The notes beneath the pieces were generated by a model. The model was not told the DNA's origin, ran no database searches, and saw nothing but the letters and a program-made list of their open reading frames with translations. 64,000 nt of DNA, from the NCBI GenBank assembly GCA_027924645.1, contig BSBN01000829.1:1054001-1118000 (forward strand), given 5' to 3'. Positions 1-12,086 of the stretch are shown piece after piece; position 1 is the first letter of the stretch; every line of letters starts with the position of its first letter. The DNA is from Cunninghamia lanceolata (lineage: Eukaryota; Streptophyta; Pinopsida; Cupressales; Cupressaceae). Both the position numbers and the translations under genes were made by a program.

Positions 1-2054
1 CCAAATCTTGATACCAAGCAATAGATAAAATTGCATTGAGATCAAAATACCATCACATGACCTGGTTCCTTCTGTATCTTCGCAGGTAAAATCCATAGTG
101 TTATGATCTTATGCAAAGCTTAAACCTAAATTCTAAGGCATCCAAAAACTAGGAACCCTACCCTTTGATAGCAAGATGATAAAAAAATCATGTTTTTTTA
201 AATGAACATGACTTTTCATATGCCAAGAAATGACCACTTCTTGGCCAAAAATAGAATTTAAAGAAAACTTTATAAAACATGTAAATAAGGAAATACATAA
301 TTTATTTTCTATACAATATTAAATTATCCAAATAACTACCACAATTAATAAATAAGGTTAAGTGCCCTTACATTACGAAAATGTAATGGATGAAAAGAGA
401 GTATGTTGATTTGATTGGTAGTTGGATTTGATCCTCCTTTCACTACATACATTCAAGGACATTAAACTGCGCTAAGTCACAACTTTTGCAAGAGGACTTA
501 GCTATCAGGGCTACTATCACTTGAAATGATAAGGAAATTTGGAATTTATTAATTGATTTGTTAAACCCTAGATCAACAATAGGTAAAACCCTAGTTATAT
601 GATAAACAGGGCATAAATTTCAAACCATGATAGATATAGACAAACTGAAAGAAGCACCGAGATTAGTGAACAGAGGAGAACCTAATTCTAAAAGTAGAGG
701 TGTTGAAGGGATAGGGTGCCCGTACCCAAGCCCTTGGAGTGAAAATCTGCCAATGGTCAAATTTGAGAAAATGCTCCAGAGAGTGCCAAGATGATGTTTC
801 TGAACTCTAATTTGTCGAGAGGCCAACTGAAGGTCAAAAGAGCGGGCACCCTTGACCTTTTAGGGGTATTTCTTGCCTTTTTCTTTAGATCTGGGATCCT
901 CATGCTCTACAATGATCCTGTACAACTCCTCTTTGCAAGATCTGACACTAGTCACTTGCAATCCCAAGAGAGAGGTTGGGGGTTGTGGTGTTTAGGAGCT
1001 TGCCTCGGTCAAGCCCTAGAATGACATTCAAGCCTTCTAACACTGTTATTAGATAGAGAGTGCATGTCGTTACAAGATAGAGACAAAAACAATGATATGA
1101 TAAATGATTGAAATACAAAGTAAATGTCACCTCAGAGGTGAAGCTCTCACAGGGAGATGAAGATCTTTCACACCATGAGGAGATGGATTGATGAAGACAA
1201 ATATGCAACAAACATGAACAAACACAACACAATATTGCTCTATAGCACAATGAAAGCCTTAAATATCCTTAACATAAGATCATAAGTTTGTATTATCCAT
1301 CTAGTTGTAAAATGAAGTCATTAATCTACTTAAATATGCATTCCTGCTAAAAATTCATAATTCAAATTGAATAGGCTGACAAAGGGAAACCTATTAACGA
1401 TCACTTTGTAGACACTTTAAGTTGGGACCTCAACAAAATAGGGTAGGACAATGGCATGGGTACCCTTCTCTAGGGACCTATTTTAGGGCCTGATTAAGAT
1501 TTAGGATTCACCCCTAAGTCCCATTTGACATGGGTTTCAGGGGATTTTTCTTCGAGATTCATTTTTAACATGCATGATTAAATCTGAAGGACCTGGGAGA
1601 TAAACTTAGGAGGTAAAAGTCCTAGGGGGACATTTTATGACATAACAAAAAAACAACATTCCATGTAGTTGGTACTTCTTAATAGCAACAACTATACACA
1701 CTTGCTAATATACCCACTAACAATTACTATAGATAATTGATAATATTCCTCTTGAAAACAATTAACATATCTCTACACTTACATGTTAAGATGCTTGAAT
1801 CTTCTAAAAACTAAGTTGGAAAAATAATGATTCAACTTCCATCCATTGGTTAAAAACTTTCAACACTGAACCCAACACACTAAAATCCTAATGCTTTCAC
1901 TAGTTTCCACATGTCGGTCCCCAAAGAAATTATCACACAAATACCTTATTATTTTCTCCCTTATTAAGCCCATGCTAGCCTTCTTGTTCCACTCTCACAT
2001 GAAAAATAGTTACTATGCAAATAGCTCCTATTCTCAAGCTTGAGATTTAGCATC
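1..2054. other. AT-rich sequence without a supported gene
   Basis: Only short open frames (100 codons or fewer) occur here, on both strands, and none shows a recognisable domain, a splice context or similarity to other parts of the window. It is the left flank of the chromovirus insertion that begins at 2060. It could be decayed transposon sequence, but nothing in it lets me name one. Confidence 0.6.
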
Positions 2055-2059
2055 CATTT

Positions 2060-2893
2060 TGATGCAGGAGCATCCCAAGTTGAAGAGCAATCTTACATCA
2101 ACCAAAAATATTTGCTTTCTTTTCTTTTCTTACATTTCAGCAACAGTTTAGTCATTTGTAGTTTTAGCATTTTCTACCGCATTTTATTGCATCAACATTT
2201 CAGAGCATATGGAGGAGGATTTATCTTCTATGCCATGTTAGCTACATCATACTCAGATTTCAGGAGATTTGGACTTGTTTGTTGAGAGATATCGCTATCA
2301 GAAGATCATTAGCATTTATAGAACATAGCATTCATCAATCAGTTGGAACATACAAAGTTTGCAAAGCATTTTCGTGACTTGGAAAGCCTAATGGAACATC
2401 ACACAAGGTAAATTGGGACCAGATAGACCTTCATGGAGAACTGCATTAAGTTTCATTCATTTGTTGAGCATTACCAAGAGTTGTAGGCCGACCTACATGT
2501 TTTCTACATGTTTCATCATCCATTGAAGTTGGAGACCTCTTGATGCCGACGTAGAGGATTCTATGAGCTAGAAGATGATATATAAGTATTAATGAGATGC
2601 CTTAGGGAGTCAGTGATTCAAATCTAGAAGTAGTTAGATCTCAGATAGATAATTTCTTTTCGGAAGGCACTTTAATGTCATATCCTTCATGTATGTTGTA
2701 ACCCAGAAAGCAAGCTTGTGAGCCCTTTAATTGTAGCCCACATGTAGCTGACATATTAGCATTATGATTGTTTGATATATTTAGCATATGAATCTTCCAT
2801 TGCATTCTATTATTGTGTTGTTTCCATTGTGTTTACTCTAGCTACATGGTTGGACAGTCCCTTCTCAGGACCCTCCATCCATGACCTGCACCA
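2060..2893 (+). repeat. 5' LTR of the chromovirus
   Basis: This 834-bp copy matches 22941-23777 along its whole length, with many substitutions. It starts TG and ends CA. The primer-binding site begins two bases after its end. Confidence 0.92.
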
Positions 2894-2895
2894 AG

Positions 2896-2907
2896 TGGTA
2901 TCAGAGC
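2896..2907 (+). other. Primer-binding site, initiator-Met tRNA type
   Basis: The sequence TGGTATCAGAGC sits two bases inside the 5' LTR. This is the classic plant LTR-retrotransposon primer site complementary to the 3' end of initiator methionine tRNA. Confidence 0.9.
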
Positions 2908-3078
2908 TAGGTTTTGAATCCTTTGGGAGTGAAGGCATTCTAAAAGATCTTGTGGTGAATAGATCATTGACCTAAGGTAGTCTACTTGTGTTTGTCAATA
3001 GAGCACTGATTGTGAGGTAGTTGCTACCTTGTAGTCAGATCACCAAATTGAGGTAGTTGCACTGGATCCTAGGAAGAA

Positions 3079-4235
3079 ATGTCGCCAAGGAGGATGCCTG
3101 TTATGGCCAATGTTGCTGGAAGACTAGAAGAAATAATAAGATGATGAGGACAATGAAAGTTAGGCTGGATGTTGTAGAAGAAGATAGAAGAAGAGGACTA
3201 AACCCTAGACATGAGGAGGAAAGTGTTGATAAAGAATTTCAAGATGCTAACCAAAATGAAGAAACCCTAGAAGATGAAGAATCAGATCAGGTAAATATGT
3301 TAAAGGCTATTTCTAAGATTGGTAAGAGACCTAGAATTGAGATTGAAAACTATACCAGAAACTTGAATCCTGAGGAATTGATTGATTGGATAAATGATAT
3401 GGAGGAATACTTTGAATATGAGGAAATTGAAGATCCAAAGAGTAAAATTTGCAAAAACTAAGTTGAAAGGACATGCTGCTATTTGGTGGAAATAAGTTCA
3501 ATTGGATAGAAATAGGAGAGGAAATGAGAAAATCATAAAATGGGATAGGATGGTGACAAAGTTGAAGAATCAGTTCATACCTGCTAACTATGAGTTGGAA
3601 TTGTTGAAGAGATTGCAAAACCTAAGACAAAAGGAGAAATCTATGAAGGAGTACATTGAGGAGTTTCATAAGATGGTTATCAAGACAGGACATAGTGAAG
3701 CAAGCAAAGAGAAAGTGGCAAGGTACATAAATGGATTGAGGATGAACATTCAAGAAGACTTAAGTTTGGTGAGGATGACAACAGTAGAAGAAGCATACTA
3801 GTTTATATTGAAAGTTGAAGATAAGTTGAATAAGAGACATGAGCAAAGGTAGAGAGGTAGAGGAGGAAAATTTCAAAAAGGTAGAACATATTCTGAAGGA
3901 GAGAGACCTTATGCGGAGAAAAACAAAGAGAGTAGTCCATAGATGAAGGAAGAAAGAGATAGTAATTCATACCAGAGAGATGATAGGAGTTTCTACTGCA
4001 ACAAAAGAGGGAATCATAATTCCTACTACAATGAAGGATAATGGAGAGATGAAAGAGGATTTGATAAGAGATCATTCAAGGGAACCTATTTCAAGTGAGG
4101 AGGTGAAGGACACATAGCATTTGAATGTCATCAAGGGAGTACTAGAAAAAGGACAAAGAATAGTGCAAGAGAAGCTTATGCAGAGGAAGAACCGGTTGGA
4201 TCACCTAGTTTAGTGGGAAAGCTAGAGAAAGGAGC
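3079..4235 (+). pseudogene. gag: Chromovirus Gag, decayed and interrupted
   Basis: An ATG at 3079 opens a frame that shifts near 3140 and continues through 3461 and 3502-3801 to about 4230. The reading includes a retrotransposon Gag core, with a tryptophan-rich stretch (IDWINDMEEYFEYEEI) followed after a frameshift by the MKEYIEEFHKMV block. It ends in a basic, arginine/glycine-rich tail and a zinc knuckle near 4090 reading YFK-stop-GGEGHIAFEC, in which the first cysteine has become a stop. Several in-frame TAG stops (3799, 3850, 3940) sit where glutamine would fit. The frame is cut at 4235 by the minus-strand element, and the rest of the polyprotein resumes after 12086. The protein cannot be made from this copy. 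Confidence 0.85.
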
Positions 4236-6605
4236 TGTTGACTCCCAAAATAACTACAATCCAAAATCCTAAAACATTTCACAATCACCAAGGCCAGGAG
4301 TGTCGTCAAGGTGACTGAAGGAGGTTTATCAACACGTTCTAGGTGATTCTAGACAACCTACGTGAGTGGGTATGCTCCTCTACACTTCAGGCTTAGCTAG
4401 ACCTAGGAGAGATATTCCTAGAGGCATGAAATAAAACAAAAATAAACTAACACAGCCATACTAAATGTACACTTCATCCCCAAAGTTGTCACTAGGTCAA
4501 GACAAACTAGTTGCACAGGCCTTTGATTAAGCTAATTACTACACTATGCATTTGATCCCAAATATAATTTCATTACATTCCTTAAGATGACTCCACTTAA
4601 CTTCGAATACACAAGATAAATAGTGCAAGAATACATGCCCATGATTCACAAATGATTCGGTTTGTTTTGCATTAATTTAGATTTATCCTTGGTTATATAA
4701 CAGAACCATGAACAACATGTAGAACCTTAAACTAAACCTACTCCTAATCCTACAGCTAAAAGGACAAGAATTTGATTAAAATGATGATTGATCCATCCCC
4801 AATATGGATTGGTGCCTATTCCATTAGGCAACTGAGTCATAGAATACAAGCAGGAAATAAAATATACAACAGGGGATGAACAAAATGAAACATATGTTCA
4901 CGTATACATTATAGATGGATCTTCATGCAATGGACATACTTAATAATCCAAGATGATTCATGAGAAACAAAGAAATGGCAAATACAAAGCCTTGTATTAA
5001 CTTGGGTGCTGTCACACACCTCCAAATCCTAGTTACAATCGTGCCAGCAAATATGGCAAGGGAAAACATACAACTGCGATTATACATTCACCAAAATCAT
5101 TACAAACTCATATGCAGACATACCAATGCATACATATCTGCTTTACATATCATTCCTACACTCTGCTAGATACATCCCTTCACTTGTAGACCAAACTGGC
5201 ATGATTTGATGTGCTAAAATCCTCCTTAGGTAATTCTAGACCAGACTATTGGTTTAATGACCAACAACTTGAAAAGAGCTTCAATCTTCTATTTATAGCA
5301 TGAGTAAATCTAATATGAGAATGAACTAGGTGCCAAAATCCTCAACAACCCCACCAACTGCATTAAAATCATTAAATTTGACCACCCATTTCGCATTTAA
5401 GGCATCCTTAGAAGTAGAACTGGTGTGTTCCCAAGTGGTTGGAGGATCCTAAAAGGCCAAGAAGTGAACCTCCGACAAATTGGATTTTTAGACTTTGAAC
5501 TTTGGGGATTTAGGCATTCCGCCTTACGATTGTATTGAAGAAGAGGGAAAGCTGCAGGCCGAACTTTCACCCTCCGAAACACTTAGTCAAATTATGAAAA
5601 CACTAGGAATCTGCCATCAGGCCTTCACCATTTCACCTTCTTGGAAGAATATAGAACATCATAACTCTGACCCCTGAAGTCTGCTTTACTTAGAAAAATT
5701 TTGGAAACTTAGGCGGACCTTGGCCCCTGGGTCTTCCACCTTGTGCCTTATGCCACTTGGCATCTTTCTGCAATTTTGAAAGCCTGTTGTGAGTCCTCCC
5801 AAAAGGCTCAGTAGAATGGTGGAATGCCTTAGAAAATTTTAACACCCATTGGGGGCCATCCATTGGGCCTTCCGCCTTCCACCTTCTTCAAAGGAAGGAA
5901 AAAAAGCCAACCTCTGACCACCGTCTGCCTCATACTTAGAATAATTTTGAACAAGCAGACCTATCAGACTTCAGACTTCAAGGCTTCTTCTCGACACTTT
6001 CCATGAAGAAGACCAAAGGCCAAAGTCCTGAAGTCTAACCTACAAAACACTTAGAAGAAATAAAAAAGCTAATCAGACTTTGGCCTTCAGGTCCGCCACC
6101 TTCCAACTACAACACTGAAGAAGACGAAAGGCTAAAATTCCATCCCCTGAAACTCCATAGTACTACATCATACTTAGAATATTTTTCATTACTTTGGCAT
6201 AATTTGGCCCTTGGGCCTTCTCCCAGACATCCGCCATGAATAAGACAGAAGGCCAAAACTCTGGTCTCTGACCTCTGACTCACTTAGACAAATTTCAACA
6301 CTTAGGAAAATTTTAAGCCTCAGACCTTATAGCTGATAGACAACACAAGGCAGAAGACAGAAACCTAAACTCTAAAACTCTTATAGAAGTGAAAATACAA
6401 GGAAACACTTAGAGTTTTTGGACTTAGTCATTTTTTGGGTTGCCTATCTTGCATTTTTAAAAGGCAAACACATGAAAACCTATGAAAGATATCTTTGATC
6501 AGTTCTAATCTATAGGTTCAACATTGAAGGCATAAAGTGGGAATGCTTGATAGATTTTGGGGCAAAAATATGCACGTTGGGAATAGGTTCTTTCAGGTGT
6601 CAACA
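4236..6605 (-). repeat. 3' LTR of the nested gag-only element
   Basis: This is a 2370-bp repeat of 9734-12086. In the element's own direction it is the downstream LTR. I could not find a convincing polypurine tract next to its inner edge at 6606, so the boundary rests on the repeat comparison alone. Confidence 0.83.
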
Positions 6606-7141
6606 TTGGCTCTGGTTGGGGATGTGTGACAAGCAATGTCACAATGAGAACAAACTATCTCTCGGCAAACCAAAAGGAAAAAAAAAACACAAGGGGAACA
6701 ACACAAGACATATTTACAAGGCATGCAATCATAGGAATGAAGGCACAGAAGGAAAGATGACAGTATTCAAAATTTAAACATGTTGCAGGTCAAACCTGCA
6801 CCAAGTAACTAAACCTACTTGCCATTGTCAAAGACAAGCTAGATGAAGGAGGTGATCTCCTTCAAACCAAATTTGCACTTCTCACCCAGCTATAACAATT
6901 GAAAACTTCCCTCAACATGCACCATTCTACAATATATACTCATGGAGCCAAGGAGAGCTTCACCAATGAAATCACTATTGTAGGGAAACCATAAGAAATA
7001 GGTGCTTGACCTATTTCATACTGCATCATGTTTGTTCTCAACAATAAGGGGTGAGAAATCAAAACTCAAGTCAGCAATAAAAGACATGGATGGAAGTGAA
7101 CCTCCATCACCAATTGCAACCTTATTACACTTGCTGATCTT

Positions 7142-9266
7142 TTAATGTGAACTAAGGGAAAACAAGAACACCTCCATTTCACATGGCAAAGAAAAGTGTG
7201 TCTGAATGCATTGTTGACCCACAAGAGAAGACACTTCATCTTGCAGAGCAAACTGGAAAGACTCCATCTCAAGTATATCCTCGAGTTGGGCTACTATCTG
7301 TTGAAATTTAGGAATGAACATGCCTTTCCATTCATTCACATAAATGTCCCATATAAAGGACTCAACTTCTACTGCATCACCAACACATTTAGGAGTTGGC
7401 AAACATCTCACATCAAAGTGGAAACATTCATATTCATTTGCAATTCCACTAATCTCTTGAACAAAATTTTCATATGTACTGCTACAAATTTTGATTTATG
7501 AATCATAAGCATGACTTGGGCTACAATTCAAACCATTAGCACACACATCAAGATCATGAGACACCTCAAATTAAGAACCATGTTCTTCCAATTATCTCTC
7601 TATTTCATGTCCATTTTGGGAACTTGTTGTGTCATACTCACTGCTGCAAACAGACTGCTGACATGTCTTCTTCATTTATTTCTCTATCATTTCTTATTGG
7701 CTCAGATGAAGCACATTTTGCATGAGGGAGAGAACATACCTTGCACCACACAAATAGGTTCTCATATGCATACACATGATCACCATCTTCAAAATCTAGG
7801 GCAAGCTCCTCACATTGAAACCCTATGACTGCACCAATAAGTATTTTTGTTTGGTTATCATCATGTGTAGCCACCTATACCTCTACCTCATGAAAACAAG
7901 TACTAATTGCCTAATCACAAACAAGAACAAAGGAGAACATCAAATAAAACAAGAAACAAGTTTCTTGTTCATCCCATGTTTCATTTACCTGTGCACAGAT
8001 TTCATACTCACCCACAGAAGTTGATCCATCTAATTGTTCATCATTGTACACATCATCCTCATTATTCACTAAACCACATACCTCAGCAGTAGGCTAGAAA
8101 TCACCATTGGTTTCATTATTCTCACCTTCACTTGATGAGCTATCTAGTCAAAGGTAGGTGCAAATACTATCCTCATCATCCGCATTACTATCATATGATG
8201 TACCACCTTCCACTTCTACTCTTCTGGCTACACAATCATCATCTAATATTGTGTTTGGATCACATGAAGCATTCACATCCTTGTTGTCTACAACATGTTC
8301 ATTATCAGCCATCTTTGTATCTAAGGATAGATATTTTGCAATCATATCCCTCTTAACTTTGTCAACATAATCAATGAACTTGTAGGCATGTCGCATACTC
8401 ATTAGACTAAACTCTTCCCATATAGAAATTGGGCTTAAGGTACCATCATAAGAACTCAAATACATGTCAATGTAAAAAGGAAGATCATGTCTGAAATCCT
8501 CTGGGATGTGAGATAGGGAAACCACAAATCTATGGCTAAGCTCCATGCTAGACTCTCCTTCCTTTCTTCTAATATCTTCTAGTTCTTGGACAAGGAACAC
8601 ATGGTCTAGCTTATTTGTAAAATATTCAAATACAACCACTAATTGATCCCAGGAAGACAAATGCTAGTTAGGGAAACTAACCAACCACTTTCGTGTTGTT
8701 CCACATAGAGATTTGACAAAAAATCTCATCCACATATCTTCATCTTCAAAATGGAATTTGTCCATGAAATTTGAAAATGCCTCAATGTGTGCCTTCCCAT
8801 CATAAACCTCACACCCATCAAATAAAGGCATTTGATAATAAATCTTGTTAGGCATGGATTGTTGTTCATAACTGACCCATGAGAGGTCTAGTTGTCTGTA
8901 AATATTTTCTTTTGCACTATGGGGAGGATGAGGAATAGAGCAAATGGGAATAACATGAGGGGGACTAGACTGCGGCCTAAATTCTAACAACCAAATCTGA
9001 TTTGTTGTTTCTTCTTCTTTCTACAAAAATGACTCCAACATTTGTTTGGTCTTTTCAATTTCATATTGCTGAACTGCTAAGTTATTATGATTTTGCATGG
9101 GTGCATATAGATTTTGGTTTTCATAACATGTAGAGCCATGACTGGAAAATGTATTTCTAGGATGGTCATGGGAATCCACTCCAATGTAATCTATAGGGTC
9201 TAATACATATGAAGACTTAGATAATAAATCATCCCTAGGGTATCCAGGCTCATACCAATTGGCCAT
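7142..9266 (-). pseudogene. gag: Gag-like ORF of the nested element, broken
   Basis: On the minus strand one frame runs from the ATG at 9266 down to about 7638 with only scattered stops, the first two being TAG at 9021 and 8664. A further acidic stretch in another frame lies at 7142-7411. The middle part reads like a retrotransposon Gag: the motif MPLFDGCEVYDGKAHIEAF, a WMRFFVKSLCGTTRKWL block, then WDQLVVVFEYFTNKLD and an arginine/glutamate-rich helix. No zinc knuckle is evident. The C-terminal third is strongly acidic. This is the only protein the element appears to have encoded. The substitutions that create stops are compatible with C-to-T decay of glutamine codons. Confidence 0.72.
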
Positions 9267-9710
9267 GACTAAAACATCCTATAATGTAGGGAAAAATACT
9301 GAGGCATACATATTTGTTCCTTTAGCATGACAAGAACAACAAATTTCAAGTTTTAGGAAGAAAATCATGTACCTGTATTTCACCTATTGTTGTATATTGA
9401 GATGGAGCATTCAAATCACTAACAGGAACCAGGGTACATCAGTAACAAATTTTTGTTCTTTGACAGTAGAGTTGCCACCTCGTCCAAAGAGGAATTCCTT
9501 GAAGTGTGATTGATCTTCAAGGCCAAAATTGACTCTGGGCTTAACTCACCAACAGAGTCTTCAATTGATTTCAACCTAGCAGTATCATCCCCAACAATGA
9601 TGCCAATTAGTTGGCGTAAGTTGACAAGATGCTAAACTTACCCAAAAAAATGCACAATTACAAATCATTGTTATAGGGGCATTTAGAATAATTCGATCAC
9701 TTAATTCATT

Positions 9711-9727
9711 CCCCGGCAGCAGCGCCA
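9711..9727 (-). other. Primer-binding site, Asp-tRNA type (minus strand)
   Basis: Read on the minus strand, the sequence is TGGCGCTGCTGCCGGGG, six bases inside the LTR that ends at 9734. It closely resembles the TGGCGCCGTTGCCGGGG primer site used by many plant Ty3/gypsy elements. It fixes the element's direction. Confidence 0.8.
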
Positions 9728-9733
9728 AAAAAA

Positions 9734-12086
9734 TGTTGACTCCCAAAGTAACTACAACCCAAAACCCTAAAACATTTCACAATCACCAAGTCTAGGGGTG
9801 TCGTCAAGGTGACTGAAAGAGGTTTATCAACAAGTTCTGGGTGGTTCGAGACAACCTACAAGAGTGGGTATGCTCCTCTGCACTTTAGGATTAGCTAGAC
9901 CTATAAGGGATATTCCTAGACGCATGAAATAAAACACAAATAAACTAACACAGCCATACCCAATGTACACTTGACCCCAAAAGCTATCACTAGGTCAAGA
10001 CAAATTGGCTGCATAGGCCTCTGATTAAGTTGATTACTACACTATGCATTTGCACCCAAATATAATTTCATTACATTCCTTAAGATGATTTCACTTAACT
10101 TCAAATACACAAGATGCATAGTGTATGCATACATGTTCATGATTCACAAATGATTCGGTTTGTTTTGCATTACTTTAGATTTATCCCTAGTTATATAACA
10201 GAACCATGAACAACATGTAGAACCCTAAACTAAACCTACTCCTACTCCCATAGCTAATATGATGAGAATTTGATTAAAATGATGATTGATCCATCCCAAA
10301 TATGGACCGGTGCTTATTCCATTGGGCAACTAAGTCATAGAATGCAAGGAGGAAAGAAAATATACAACAGGGGATTGATAGAACTAAACATATATTCACA
10401 TATACATCATAGATGGATCTTCATGCAATGGACATACTTCATAATCTAGGAAAGAACTACAATGATTCATGAGCAACAAAGAAATGGCAAATACAAAGCC
10501 TTATATTAACTTGGGTGTTGTAACACACCTCTAAATCCCAGTTACAATCATGCCAACAAGTGTGGCAAGGAAAAATATACAACTGTGATTATACATTTAC
10601 CAAAATCATTACAAACTCCCATGGAGACATACCAATGCATACAAATCTACTTTACATATCCTTCCTACACTCTTCTGGATACATCCCTTCACTTGGAGAC
10701 CGAACTGGTGTGATTTGATGCCCCAAAATCCTCCTTAGGCAATTCTAGACCAGACAATTGGTTCAACGACCAACAACTTGAAAAGAGCTTCAATCTTCTA
10801 TTTATAGCATGAGTAAATCTGATTTGAGAATGAACTGGGCACCAAAATCCTCAACAACCCCACCAACTTCATTAAAAGCATTAAATTCAACCACCTATAT
10901 CACATTAAAGACAGCCCCAGAAGTAGTTGGCACATTCCCAAGCAGTTGGAGGAGCCTGGAAGGCCAAGAAGTGAACCTCTGACAAATCAGACTTTCAGAC
11001 TTTGGACTTTAGGGCTTCAGGAGTTTTGCCTTATGCTTGTCTTGAAGAAGAGGGAAAGTTGTAGGCCCAACTTCTGCCCTCCGAAACACTTAGTCAAATC
11101 ATAAAAACATCGAGAATCAGCCATTGAGCCTTCACCATTTCGCCTGCTTGGAAGAAGATAGAATATCATAACTTCGAGCCCCGAAGTTCACTTTACTTAG
11201 AAATTTTTTGGAACCTTAGGTGAACCTCGGCCCCCAAGTCTTCCACCTTGGGCCTTATGCCACTTGGCAGCTTTTTGTGGTTCCACAAGCCTACTGTGAG
11301 TCAACCCAAAAGGCTTAGTGGAAAGGTAGAATGCCATAGAAAATTTTAACACCCACAAGGGTTGGTCATTAGGCCTTCCACCTTCCACCTTCCTCAAATG
11401 AAGGAAGAAGAGCCAACATCTGACCTCTGCCATCCACCTTATACTTAGAATAATTTTGAACAAGTAGACCCGTCAGACTTTGGGGTTTTCCCCGACACTT
11501 GCCATGAAGAAGGAGGAAGGCAAAAGGCCCAAAGTCTAACCTCTGAAAACACTTAGAAGAAAAAAATCTCATTGGACTTTGATCTTCAGGTCCGCCACCT
11601 TCCAACTGTAACACTGAAGAAGATGAAAGGATGAAGCTTCGTCCTCTGAAACTCCACAGTATTGCATCATATTAGAATATTTTTCATTACTTTGGTGGAC
11701 TTTGGATCTCAGGCCTTCGCCCTGACATCTTCCATGATGAAGACTGAAGGCTGAAACTCAAGCCTCCAACCTCCAACTCACTTAGACAAATTTTGAGCCT
11801 CAGACCTCAAAGCCGATAGACAACACAAGGCGGAAGGTAGGAACCCTGACCTCTGGAACTCTGACACTGGTGAAAATATAAGGAAACACTTAGAGTTTTT
11901 GGACTTAGTCATTTTTTGGGTTTCCTATCTTGAATTTTTAAAAGGTAAACACATGTAAACCTATGAAAGATATCTCTGATCGGGTCTAATCTAGAGGTTC
12001 AAAATTGAAGGCATAAATTGGGATTTCTTGATAGATTTTGGGGCAAAAATATGCAAGTTGAGAACAAGTTTTTTTAGCTGTCAATA
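9734..12086 (-). repeat. 5' LTR of the nested gag-only element
   Basis: This is a 2353-bp repeat of 4236-6605, upstream in the element's own direction. Its outer end reads TGTCAATA where the other copy has TGTCAACA, so the canonical terminal dinucleotide seems to have mutated. Confidence 0.83.

Larger units (their letters stand above)
4236..12086 (-). mobile_element. Nested gag-only LTR retrotransposon, reverse orientation
   Basis: Two ~2.35 kb direct repeats (4236-6605 and 9734-12086) share the ends TGTTGACTCCC and TGTCAACA, forming TG...CA termini with a short inverted repeat. The orientation is minus: a tRNA-Asp-like primer site lies on the minus strand beside the right-hand LTR, and the only coding-like sequence, a Gag, is also on the minus strand. 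No protease, reverse transcriptase or integrase is visible in the 3.1 kb internal region, so it must have depended on another element's enzymes. It resembles the gag-only elements called TR-GAG in the literature. The LTRs differ by about 10% in the first 240 bases. The expected TSD is poor (GGAGC on the left, GAAGA on the right). It interrupts the chromovirus between Gag and protease. Confidence 0.85.

Noticed and set aside
791..1250. Overlapping open frames of 77-100 codons near the left edge
   Set aside because: They have no domain, no similarity within the window and low-complexity cysteine-rich translations typical of chance frames.
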